Source: Gammaproteobacteria bacterium (GTDB lineage Bacteria > Pseudomonadota > Gammaproteobacteria > Arenicellales > Arenicellaceae). Taken from it: a stretch of DNA of 7,377 bases. The notes beneath the pieces are model-generated. The model ran no database searches. It was not told the origin of the DNA and worked only from the letters and a program-made list of their open reading frames with translations. Each line of letters begins with the position of its first letter. The first letter of the stretch is position 1. The translations under genes and the position numbers were made by a program. Shown here in pieces: positions 1 to 6,068 of this stretch. The stretch is taken from positions 6,823 to 14,199 of the forward strand of contig DNHK01000143.1 in assembly GCA_003485905.1 (NCBI GenBank), written 5' to 3'.

Positions 1-549
1 TCGCATCGCAAGAAAGCGGACTACTCCAAGAAGTCTATTCGCGCCATAGGCTGGGTGTTCGGTTGGTCCCAGTCACGGCAAAACATACCTGGCTGGTTCG
101 GGGTAGGTAGCGCATTGCAGGAATCAATCGAAAGTGGAAATTTAGACGTCTTGCGGGATATGCTAAAAAGCTGGCGCTATTTTCAAAACCTAGTCAGCAA
201 CTCACAAATGGTAATGCTAAAGACAGATCAAAGGGTTGCTAAGGCTTATGTTAGTTTGTGCAGTGACGACAGTATAGCCAACAGTACTTATCTTTCTATG
301 TGCAGTGAATATCAGCGCGCGTTAGATACTGTAAAAAATATAACCGAACAAAATGCACTAATGGCCGATTTTCCTGATATTGCTCAATCTGTAATTTGGC
401 GCAACGCCTATCTAGACCCACTAAATTATATTCAGATTGTACTGCTTGGTCGGCTAGATAAAGCTGAGGACCGGCTGAGTTCCGAGTGGCTAAAACCCGC
501 ATTGCATAGCATCAATGGTATTGCCACTGGCCTAAGAAATACTGGGTAA
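1..549 (+). CDS. ppc: Phosphoenolpyruvate carboxylase, C-terminal 182 residues (5' end outside window)
   Basis: The reading frame is open from base 1 to the TAA at 547-549, so this is the 3' part of a longer gene, not a small protein starting at the GTG at 55. The enzyme is cytoplasmic and carboxylates PEP with bicarbonate to oxaloacetate, refilling the TCA cycle. The fragment matches the C-terminal fifth of the bacterial enzyme as remembered from E. coli: a basic loop (HRKK) before SIRAIGW, then GWSQSRQNIPGW, MADFPDIAQS, WRNAYLDPLN and the terminal RNTG typical of the family. Fragment K74, R134 and N180 align with E. coli K773, R832 and N881, residues of the aspartate feedback site, so allosteric inhibition is probably kept. 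One small oddity is Gly in place of the usual Pro in the RAIPW motif. The gene converges with its right-hand neighbour across 52 bases. Family assignment is secure. Confidence 0.96.
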   Translation, partial: SHRKKADYSKKSIRAIGWVFGWSQSRQNIPGWFGVGSALQESIESGNLDVLRDMLKSWRYFQNLVSNSQMVMLKTDQRVAKAYVSLCSDDSIANSTYLSMCSEYQRALDTVKNITEQNALMADFPDIAQSVIWRNAYLDPLNYIQIVLLGRLDKAEDRLSSEWLKPALHSINGIATGLRNTG

Positions 550-601
550 TCACTAACCTTTCGACCTCAATCGGGCCCTAAAGCAAAGATCTTGCTAATC
601 G

Positions 602-1654
602 TTATTGGGGAACAAACCGACTAGTCGATTCTAAGTCACAATCGAAGCGCGAAAGCTTCATTTGTGGAGCAAAGATCATCTCTCGCGAGTGATATAGTGA
701 GCCCACGATGTATTCAGGGTCTTCAAGGGTAAATTCAATCGTTGCGCCGGCCCCATCATTAATCAATTGATATCGCTCGACTACATGCTTTTGTCCACCG
801 GACGGCACACCGGTTTGATAAGGTGAGCGGTGATCGGCAAAATTACGCGTATCCACAATCAATACATCGTCTTCCCATCGTCCAATAGAGTGGCCTGAGG
901 TAAATCGTTCACTACTATCGGGGTGATCACGACCATCCATGTATACGGTGCGTAAATCATCAAAATACTCCGAGTGCAGCGTAATTGTTTGCTCCTCTTC
1001 CTGAAACGCAATTTCTATCGGGTAATAGACAGTCGACAGAATCATGCCGGGCGTAGGCCGACCAATGCAAGTTGACTCCGGGTTTTCCGCAGACAGTTCT
1101 ATTAAGCTTGCTTGGGCAGATTTTGCTTTTTCGGTAAGCACCAGTTGTGCCCTGTAAAACCCGTCGTAACCTCCCGGGTAGTCAACGAGTTTATCGCCAT
1201 CGGCAATCCATTTACCTTCCAAAGAAGTAGCGCGCTCACCGGTAACGGCTACGTCCAGTTTCGGCTCACCAGAACCACTAAAAAACGAGCTACTCAGGAG
1301 TGTACCGTCGGCTTTTTCGATTGACTCGATTAACCCATAAGGTCGGCCGTTCATTGCCGGATGAGTCTTTACTGTTACCTTTTCTCCGGGCGATAATGAT
1401 TCACGCGTCCAGCCCATGCGAGTAACCGTCATCGTTGAACTGGTTTGTAGCGCCCATTCAACTTTTTCACCATCGTCATTTTGTGTTTCAACGCCGATGT
1501 AAACGTGCGGATTGCGCCAGCTATACTCTGTAACCGTTCCCTCGAAAGTCTTGAAGGATTGCATATCGAGTCCTGCGTCACTGTGGTGGGCAGATACCTG
1601 AGGGATCAAAGAAAGACTGATAATACTAAGAGCAAGTAGGCGAAGAATTTTCAT
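602..1654 (-). CDS. Exported protein with DUF6152-like N-terminal domain, function unknown
   Basis: The 350-residue protein begins with a clear Sec signal peptide: MKILR, a hydrophobic stretch to about residue 18, and a likely cut after VSA at residue 22. It should therefore be periplasmic or secreted. The mature protein starts HHSD and continues with FEGTVTEYSWRNPHVYIGVE (about 37-56), the pattern of the DUF6152 family (AHHS, then GTV..f.w.NPH). This region reads as a small beta-rich domain to about residue 115. The remaining part (about 145-345) is a second region with SGHSIGRWEDDVLIVDTRNF (253-272), a motif I associate with long DUF6152-type proteins of environmental proteobacteria. Only two mature cysteines are visible (C196, C339), which could pair. 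There is no lipobox, no transmembrane helix after the signal, and no catalytic motif I recognise. The Shine-Dalgarno sequence before the ATG is weak. It is divergent from the oxidoreductase operon and no functional link is evident. Confidence 0.8.
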   Translation of the reverse strand: MKILRLLALSIISLSLIPQVSAHHSDAGLDMQSFKTFEGTVTEYSWRNPHVYIGVETQNDDGEKVEWALQTSSTMTVTRMGWTRESLSPGEKVTVKTHPAMNGRPYGLIESIEKADGTLLSSSFFSGSGEPKLDVAVTGERATSLEGKWIADGDKLVDYPGGYDGFYRAQLVLTEKAKSAQASLIELSAENPESTCIGRPTPGMILSTVYYPIEIAFQEEEQTITLHSEYFDDLRTVYMDGRDHPDSSERFTSGHSIGRWEDDVLIVDTRNFADHRSPYQTGVPSGGQKHVVERYQLINDGAGATIEFTLEDPEYIVGSLYHSREMIFAPQMKLSRFDCDLESTSRFVPQ

Positions 1655-1738
1655 ATTAATGTCACTTAAAACTGAATTTTCTATGGCGGGATCCTTGATT
1701 CGAATGAAGCGATAGAATGAGCATATTGATTGGCTAGT

Positions 1739-1757
1739 ATAGCGTAGTTGACGCTAT
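1739..1757. promoter_or_regulatory. Perfect 7-bp dyad, possible operator
   Basis: ATAGCGT (1739-1745) and ACGCTAT (1751-1757) are exact inverted repeats separated by five bases. No run of T follows on either strand, so a terminator is unlikely. The spacing suits a dimeric helix-turn-helix regulator. The site lies 85 bases upstream of the leftward gene's ATG and overlaps a TATACT hexamer on the minus strand. Which regulator, if any, binds is unknown; no regulator gene is in the window. Confidence 0.35.
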
Positions 1758-1959
1758 TAAATCTATTGACGGTTATGCTGATTGGTCGTCTGAGTAGTTA
1801 TTTCGCATAGGGTGATTATTTGAAGGTCCGATGGTAGATGCCAGCCGGATTGGGAATGACGGGACAAAGTTCGATTGTTGATCTTACTTTAGGTCAAGAA
1901 ATGTTGGCTAGCAATCAATCAATAATGATATGATCGATATTCCGCTAAAATTTAGTATT

Positions 1960-1987
1960 TTGACGAAATAAACGATTTGGTAATACT
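1960..1987 (+). promoter_or_regulatory. Candidate sigma70 promoter for the oxidoreductase-M24 operon
   Basis: TTGACG (1960-1965, five of six consensus bases) is followed after 16 bases by AATACT (1982-1987, four of six). A TGG just before the overlapping TAATAC could act as an extended -10. Transcription would start near 1994, leaving a leader of about 68 bases before the ATG at 2062. The match is moderate and other AT-rich hexamers are nearby. Confidence 0.35.
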
Positions 1988-1992
1988 CTGCT

Positions 1993-2009
1993 ATCGCCAT
2001 ATCGGCGAT
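1993..2009. promoter_or_regulatory. Perfect 6-bp dyad at the predicted start of transcription
   Basis: ATCGCC (1993-1998) and GGCGAT (2004-2009) are exact inverted repeats around a five-base centre. They fall just downstream of the candidate -10, where a repressor would block initiation. No T-tract follows, so it is not an intrinsic terminator. It could alternatively form a small hairpin in the 5' leader. Its GC-rich arms stand out from the AT-rich surroundings. Confidence 0.35.
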
Positions 2010-2061
2010 CAAGCGAAGCTAAATAATCAATTCTAAGTAAACAACATAGAGTCCAAATAAG

Positions 2062-3081
2062 ATGATAAATGCAGCAATTGTCGGCCTCGGGTGGTGGGGC
2101 AAAACACAGGTTGAGGCTGTTCAAAGTAGTGACAAAATAAAATTTGTTGCTTGTACAACGCGATCCCTCTCGGATGAAGCCGTTGCCTTTGCAAAACAGT
2201 ACGATATGGAGCTTAAGTCAGACTACGAAGCGATTTTAGCCGATCCAAATATAGATGCGGTTGTTCTGGTAACTCCAAACTCCCAGCATGTTCCACAAAC
2301 ATTGGCTGCTGTTCAAGCAGGTAAGCATGTTTTTTGTGAGAAACCGTTTGCTCTTGATGGTGCGGGCGCACAGGCAGCAGTAGACGCTGCCGCGGCAGCA
2401 GGGCTGACTTTAGGCGTTGGTTATAGCCGAAGATTTCACCCTGAGATGACCGCTCTAAAAGAAAAGGTTAAGAATGGTGATTTGGGCAATATTATGCACA
2501 TTGAAGCGACCATGACCTTTCCGAATGCGCTATACCTTAAACCTGGTGCTTGGCGAGCTGACACAGCGGAGACGCCGTGTGGTGGGTTAACGCCAATGGG
2601 CGTTCATGCTATTGATGGCATGATCGATATGGTTGGCGAAATCGACGAAGTATATTGTCAAAGTTTCCGTCGCGCGATTGAGGTTGAAGCAGATGATACA
2701 ACTTCAATTCTATTTCGCATGAAGGAAGGGTGTTCTGGCTACCTGGGTACTATGACCGCTACTGGCGGTGGTTTTAATTTTCAAGTTTATGGATCCAAGG
2801 GATTTGTCAAACTTGAAGGTATGACGCATATTGCTGGCGCACCATCCGAGGAGAGACGTATGAAATTATTTAGCACTTGTACGTTCAAGCCGGTTAAAGG
2901 TCCTGCTGAAGTTTGGTCTGCTGCAGAGTTTGATGTTGTTGAGGCAGCATTAGAAGGTTTTGCAGATGCCGCTGAAGGCGGCAAACCATATCTCATAACG
3001 CCAGAAGAAATGGTACATGGGTCTGCGGTGACAGAAGCAATTGTGAAGTCGGCAGCTGCTCATCAAGTAGTAAAAGTTTAA
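2062..3081 (+). CDS. Gfo/Idh/MocA-family NAD(P)-dependent oxidoreductase
   Basis: This 339-residue cytoplasmic protein has the usual family length. The N-terminal Rossmann fold carries the dinucleotide motif GLGWWG (8-13), then TPN (71-73), HVFCEKP (89-95, with the family's signature Lys at 94) and GVGYSRRFHP (118-127). The C-terminal alpha/beta substrate domain has GGLTPMGVHAID (174-185), where H182 is the expected catalytic histidine. The family oxidises or reduces sugars, inositols and other polyols, and some members act on other small hydroxy or keto compounds, so the substrate is open. Pro178 occupies the position four before H182 where many members have a catalytic Asp, which suggests a divergent subfamily. 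The start ATG at 2062 fits because the glycine motif follows directly at residue 8, though its Shine-Dalgarno is poor. The M24 enzyme begins 41 bases downstream and is probably co-transcribed, suggesting consecutive steps in one pathway. Confidence 0.94.
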   Translation: MINAAIVGLGWWGKTQVEAVQSSDKIKFVACTTRSLSDEAVAFAKQYDMELKSDYEAILADPNIDAVVLVTPNSQHVPQTLAAVQAGKHVFCEKPFALDGAGAQAAVDAAAAAGLTLGVGYSRRFHPEMTALKEKVKNGDLGNIMHIEATMTFPNALYLKPGAWRADTAETPCGGLTPMGVHAIDGMIDMVGEIDEVYCQSFRRAIEVEADDTTSILFRMKEGCSGYLGTMTATGGGFNFQVYGSKGFVKLEGMTHIAGAPSEERRMKLFSTCTFKPVKGPAEVWSAAEFDVVEAALEGFADAAEGGKPYLITPEEMVHGSAVTEAIVKSAAAHQVVKV

Positions 3082-3106
3082 TTAACGAATTCTAGCAATC
3101 TGTATT

Positions 3107-3113
3107 TAGGAGT
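3107..3113 (+). promoter_or_regulatory. Shine-Dalgarno site of the M24 gene
   Basis: TAGGAGT lies about ten bases before the ATG at 3123 and supports that codon over the methionines at residues 11 and 12. It is much stronger than the site before the upstream oxidoreductase, so the second gene may be translated more efficiently from the shared message. Confidence 0.75.
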
Positions 3114-3122
3114 AAAAAAATA

Positions 3123-4373
3123 ATGGTTAATGTAAGACGCGGCACGCAAGGCATGATGCAGGTCGATTATGAACAACGCATAGATATGAATCGTATGCGT
3201 GAATATCGGGTCGATCGTATTAAGAAGTATATGGACGTATTTGATGTTGAATGTTTGTTATTGTTTGATACAGGTAACAAACGCTATTCAACATCTACCG
3301 CGGTGTGCTCACCGGAAATCGACAATATGGGTCGTTATGCGATTATTCCTCGTAACGGACCTCCGCATATTTTTGGTTTTGGCTCAGAAGTGGCAAATGA
3401 AAAAATTCATTGCCCGTGGATAGCTGATTATACTTTTCCAGCACATGGCACTATGTTTGGTGCTTTACCGATGGAGTGGAATTGTCATGAAGCATTCCTG
3501 AAAGACCTCGACATGGTGCTCGATAATTACGGTCTGGATAAGAAGAAAATCAAAATCGGTGTTGACGTAGTTGAATCACAAATCATTCTAGCTATGCAAG
3601 CAGGTGGTTACACTCTTGCCGATGGTCAGGGCGTTATGCAGCATGCTCGATCAATCAAAAACGAAGACGAAATCATGATTTTGAAACACGCGGCAGCAAT
3701 TGTTGACGCGGCGTTTCATCGAATTGCTATGGAGATTCGTCCAGGTGCAAAAGAGAATGATCTACAGGCAGTTGCATCTCACGAAATGCATCGACTTGGG
3801 GCGCAATGGATTCACAATGTCCAGGTAACCTCAGGAAACCGGACAAATCCTCATCCTCACTTGAGTTCAGATCGTTTGATTCAACCGGGTGATGTAATAT
3901 TTATGGATGTTGTGTGTTTATACAACGGTTATCATACTTGCGTGTATCGTTGTTTCACTTGTGGTGAACCTACCAAGCAGCAGAAAGAAGTACATGCTCG
4001 CTGTCTCGAAATCCAGACTGGTGGTATCGAAGCCGTTAAGCCTGGCGCGACTACTGCAGATGTAGTCACCAGATGGCCTGATTACCGTCAAATGGGTGCA
4101 TTAAACGAGCACGAGATATTTGGCTTGCAGTATGGTCATGGTATCGGAGTAGGCCTGTGGGAGTTCCCAATTATTTCTCGCGCTTATAGTATTGCCAACC
4201 CGGTCGAAATTGAGCCAGGTATGGTGTTTGCTTTGGAAACCTATGCAGGGTCCGAAGATGGTCACGACGGTGTTCGTCTTGAAGACGAGGTTGTTGTAAC
4301 TGACACTGGTATCGAAGTTATCACCAAGTTCCCTACCGATAGAATAATCGGTTGTGGAATGCCTTATATGTAA
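3123..4373 (+). CDS. M24-family (creatinase / aminopeptidase P / DddP-like) enzyme with an altered metal site
   Basis: The 416-residue protein has the two-domain pita-bread layout: a creatinase-like N-terminal domain (about 20-170, opening DMNRMREYRVDRI) and an M24 catalytic domain (about 180-405). No signal peptide is seen, so it should be cytoplasmic. Of the five canonical metal ligands, four are present: D262, H339 (YGHGIG), E372 (ALETY) and E387 (RLEDE). The second Asp, expected 11 residues after D262, is Cys273, in a cysteine-rich stretch (C265, C273, C277, C280). RTNP (240-243) and HGIG...WEFP (339-349) resemble the DMSP lyase DddP, while the ending (ITKFP) resembles creatinase. M24 members include prolidases and aminopeptidase P (metal-dependent), creatinase and ectoine hydrolase (metal-free), and DddP (a C-S lyase), so the reaction cannot be assigned. 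It is probably co-transcribed with the oxidoreductase 41 bases upstream, and an MFS carrier follows. A small nitrogen- or sulfur-containing metabolite is a reasonable guess for the substrate. Confidence 0.9.
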   Translation: MVNVRRGTQGMMQVDYEQRIDMNRMREYRVDRIKKYMDVFDVECLLLFDTGNKRYSTSTAVCSPEIDNMGRYAIIPRNGPPHIFGFGSEVANEKIHCPWIADYTFPAHGTMFGALPMEWNCHEAFLKDLDMVLDNYGLDKKKIKIGVDVVESQIILAMQAGGYTLADGQGVMQHARSIKNEDEIMILKHAAAIVDAAFHRIAMEIRPGAKENDLQAVASHEMHRLGAQWIHNVQVTSGNRTNPHPHLSSDRLIQPGDVIFMDVVCLYNGYHTCVYRCFTCGEPTKQQKEVHARCLEIQTGGIEAVKPGATTADVVTRWPDYRQMGALNEHEIFGLQYGHGIGVGLWEFPIISRAYSIANPVEIEPGMVFALETYAGSEDGHDGVRLEDEVVVTDTGIEVITKFPTDRIIGCGMPYM

Positions 4374-4418
4374 GCGTGATATAGGCTGAGCTTTTAAACT
4401 TTTAGTATTTATCAAAAT

Positions 4419-4462
4419 AAGCCGCTGAGTTTTCAACTCGGGATTCAGTGGCTTCTTTGTTT
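4419..4462 (+). terminator. Probable intrinsic terminator after the M24 gene
   Basis: AAGCCGCTGA (4419-4428) pairs with TCAGTGGCTT (4445-4454) with one G-T wobble. Inside it, GAGTT (4427-4431) and AACTC (4435-4439) form a second short stem that competes for two bases. A T-rich but interrupted tail (CTTCTTTGTTT) follows. The tail is imperfect, so read-through into the MFS gene is possible and the site may attenuate more than it stops. Confidence 0.6.
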
Positions 4463-4512
4463 GTCGCGTAGTCAACGTGCAGTTCAGCGTGTGTCCTTGG
4501 ATTTATAGTAGG

Positions 4513-4544
4513 TTGATGTGTTTTATTACGAAGTGCATTATGAT
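4513..4544 (+). promoter_or_regulatory. Weak candidate promoter for the MFS gene
   Basis: TATGAT (4539-4544) matches five of six -10 bases. The nearest -35-like hexamer, TTGATG (4513-4518), is 20 bases away, longer than the usual 16-18. An alternative -10, TATAGT at 4504-4509, lacks a good -35. After the terminator-like hairpin a promoter is expected somewhere in 4463-4630, but this placement is uncertain. Confidence 0.22.
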
Positions 4545-4635
4545 GATCGATTCAACCGGCGTGCCAAACGCTAGGGCTGAATGGGTGAATTACCATTACT
4601 TGCGGTGTCGTAGGTGTTTGGGCAAATCTCAACTA

Positions 4636-4642
4636 AGAGGAG
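4636..4642 (+). promoter_or_regulatory. Shine-Dalgarno site fixing the MFS start codon
   Basis: AGAGGAG lies ten bases before ATG 4653. The frame is open further upstream to a GTG at 4614, but starting there would place this ribosome site inside the coding region and would add a basic 13-residue tail encoded by the leader. The ATG at 4653 is therefore preferred. Confidence 0.85.
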
Positions 4643-4652
4643 AAAAATTAAA

Positions 4653-5891
4653 ATGAGCGAACAAGATAATACGAATGATCAAGCCGTAGCAGATAGCTCG
4701 GAATCGTCAGGAATGAAGAAAACCGCGCTATTTATGTTTGGTCTATTGCTTGTTACCTACATATTGATGGTGGCCGATCGTTTCCTAGTAAGCATGCTTG
4801 CTACTGATATTCGCTCATCCCTTGAGCTCTCTGTCCCGAATATGTTTGCCCTCACGACCATGTTTACCCTTGGTTTAGGTATTGCAGGGTTACCGGCCGC
4901 GGCCCTTATTGCGCGATATTCAAGAAAGTTTGTTCTGCTCACAGGTTTAATACTGCTCTCTACCGCGACTTTGCTTTTTACGCAAGCCACGGGTTTTTGG
5001 AGTATGTTCGTGTTTATCGTCTTGCAGGGCGTAGGTATGTCTTTTTTCGCGACTAGTATGTTCTCGCTGTCATCCAGCTATTTCTCCGCGAATCGTGTCG
5101 CAGCATTAGGTTTAGTCAATCTTAGCTTTGGATTGGGCTCGTTGTTAGGTCATAGAATCATCGGTGAAATGCGAACTGCTTTGGGCAGCTGGGAGGCACC
5201 CATGCTGATCTTCGGCTTTACGGGTATTGCTTTTGCAGTTCTCATCGCGATTACAGTGCGCAAGTGGTTTAGTGAGGTAGCGCCGGTCGCCAAGAACTTG
5301 GTTGACAGTGGTGGGGCGGACACACTAAAGAATCGAAACACGATCATTCTTACGGTTATGAGTGCCATTTACGGAATGGTGGTTTATGGATTCCTAGGTA
5401 CTTATCCTTCATACATGCGTGAGGTTCTTGAATTACCGGCTGCGGAAGTAGGTGCAGTAATGATGTGGTTTGGCGTAGGTGGGTTGACTTCCTACTATGG
5501 TGGCAAATTGGGTGATAAGTACTCCTCGAAATCAGTTATCTTTACTTGTTCAATGGCGCTTGCGGTTGTCACTTTAGCCCTGTTTATGACTGGCTTGAGC
5601 GTGCTCACATATAAAATATTGGCAACTCTTGTAGGTATTTTTGGGGCAGCAATCGTTTATACCAACCTCGCTGGTGGTCATGTTAAGTCACTTCGTCGAT
5701 CGCTTTCTAGTAAGGGGTCGGGCATGTTTGTAACCAGCGTCTATGGTGGGGCCGCTATCGGTGGATATACTATGGGCTTGTTGGTAGAAAATGTTAGTTG
5801 GGTGTTTGCCGGCCAGGTTCAACTTACCGCGCTTAGTGTTATTGTTGCGTTACTTGCGCTCGGGCTGAAGCAAGAAGAGTTTTCGAAGTAA
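4653..5891 (+). CDS. Major facilitator superfamily (MFS) transporter
   Basis: The 412-residue inner-membrane protein has a polar acidic N-terminus (1-20) and hydrophobic stretches consistent with 12 helices. The first (about 24-40) ends in ADRFLVSML, with the D-R pair common in MFS helix 1. The loop 2-3 motif A is degenerate in the first half (GLPAAALIARYSRK, 79-92, lacking the Asp) but well kept in the second half (GGKLGDKYSSK, 283-293). A hydrophilic central loop (about 203-230) separates the halves. The length is typical for a 12-helix carrier driven by proton or ion gradient. The substrate is not readable. Proximity to the oxidoreductase and M24 genes, same strand, suggests uptake of their substrate or export of a product, though 279 bases with a probable terminator lie between. 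A strong terminator follows at once. Confidence 0.93.
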   Translation: MSEQDNTNDQAVADSSESSGMKKTALFMFGLLLVTYILMVADRFLVSMLATDIRSSLELSVPNMFALTTMFTLGLGIAGLPAAALIARYSRKFVLLTGLILLSTATLLFTQATGFWSMFVFIVLQGVGMSFFATSMFSLSSSYFSANRVAALGLVNLSFGLGSLLGHRIIGEMRTALGSWEAPMLIFGFTGIAFAVLIAITVRKWFSEVAPVAKNLVDSGGADTLKNRNTIILTVMSAIYGMVVYGFLGTYPSYMREVLELPAAEVGAVMMWFGVGGLTSYYGGKLGDKYSSKSVIFTCSMALAVVTLALFMTGLSVLTYKILATLVGIFGAAIVYTNLAGGHVKSLRRSLSSKGSGMFVTSVYGGAAIGGYTMGLLVENVSWVFAGQVQLTALSVIVALLALGLKQEEFSK

Positions 5892-5915
5892 ACTCAATAA
5901 GCTTGGATTAAATTG

Positions 5916-5946
5916 ACGGCGTGTACGTAAGTGCACGCCGTTTTTT
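5916..5946 (+). terminator. Strong intrinsic terminator after the MFS gene
   Basis: ACGGCGTGTA (5916-5925) pairs with TGCACGCCGT (5932-5941) over ten base pairs, including one G-T wobble, around a six-base loop. A run of six T follows directly (5941-5946). It begins 24 bases after the MFS stop codon and cleanly separates that gene from the SLC13 gene. Confidence 0.93.
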
Positions 5947-5960
5947 GTAGGAGTTGGCAT

Positions 5961-5988
5961 TTGTCATTGGTAAATTACTAGTTATTAT
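5961..5988 (+). promoter_or_regulatory. Sigma70-type promoter for the SLC13 gene
   Basis: TTGTCA (5961-5966) and TATTAT (5983-5988) each match five of six consensus bases and are 16 bases apart. The promoter lies right after the terminator and predicts transcription from about 5995, giving a leader of about 75 bases before the GTG at 6069. Confidence 0.6.
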
Positions 5989-6068
5989 GAAAAAGAAGAG
6001 TATTTACCATCAGGCTCTTGATGAACCTGGTTTTATAGCAGTCCTCAATAAATTGGGTGATCAGAGTT

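Larger units (their letters stand above)
1655..2061. other. Divergent intergenic region with dyads and candidate promoters
   Basis: These 407 bases separate two divergently transcribed genes and contain no convincing coding frame. The right half is AT-rich, as expected for promoter DNA. Two perfect short dyads with 5-base spacers are present (1739-1757 and 1993-2009), and a candidate rightward promoter lies at 1960-1987. For the leftward gene, a TATACT hexamer on the minus strand (1741-1736) overlaps one arm of the first dyad, but no good -35 sits at the right distance, so it is only a weak candidate. I saw no tRNA, riboswitch or terminator with a T-tract in this stretch. Confidence 0.6.

Noticed and set aside
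55..549. Separate 164-residue gene starting at GTG 55
   Set aside because: The frame continues open to base 1, and upstream residues align with PEP carboxylase, so this is an internal codon of a truncated gene.
582..596. Small hairpin (AGCAA / TTGCT) between the converging genes as a bidirectional terminator
   Set aside because: The stem is only five base pairs, AT-rich, and has no T-tract on either strand.
3939..3962. C-x3-C-x2-C pattern (C273, C277, C280) as a radical SAM motif
   Set aside because: The pattern matches in spacing only. It lies inside an M24 fold with no other radical SAM features, so it is most likely coincidental.
3123..4373. Assigning the M24 gene as dddP or as creatinase
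   Set aside because: Similarity to each is partial, and the ligand set matches neither, so naming the gene would overstate the evidence.
4101..4475. 124-residue minus-strand frame
   Set aside because: Most of it is antisense to the conserved C-terminal M24 region, and its 5' part crosses the terminator. No family resemblance and no ribosome site were seen.
4511..4557. GGTTGA / TCAACC inverted repeat upstream of the MFS gene
   Set aside because: The arms are six bases with a 35-base separation, which is expected by chance and has no further support.
4614..4652. Upstream GTG start for the MFS protein
   Set aside because: A strong Shine-Dalgarno site (4636-4642) lies inside this extension and points to ATG 4653. 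The added residues are basic and unlike an MFS N-terminus.
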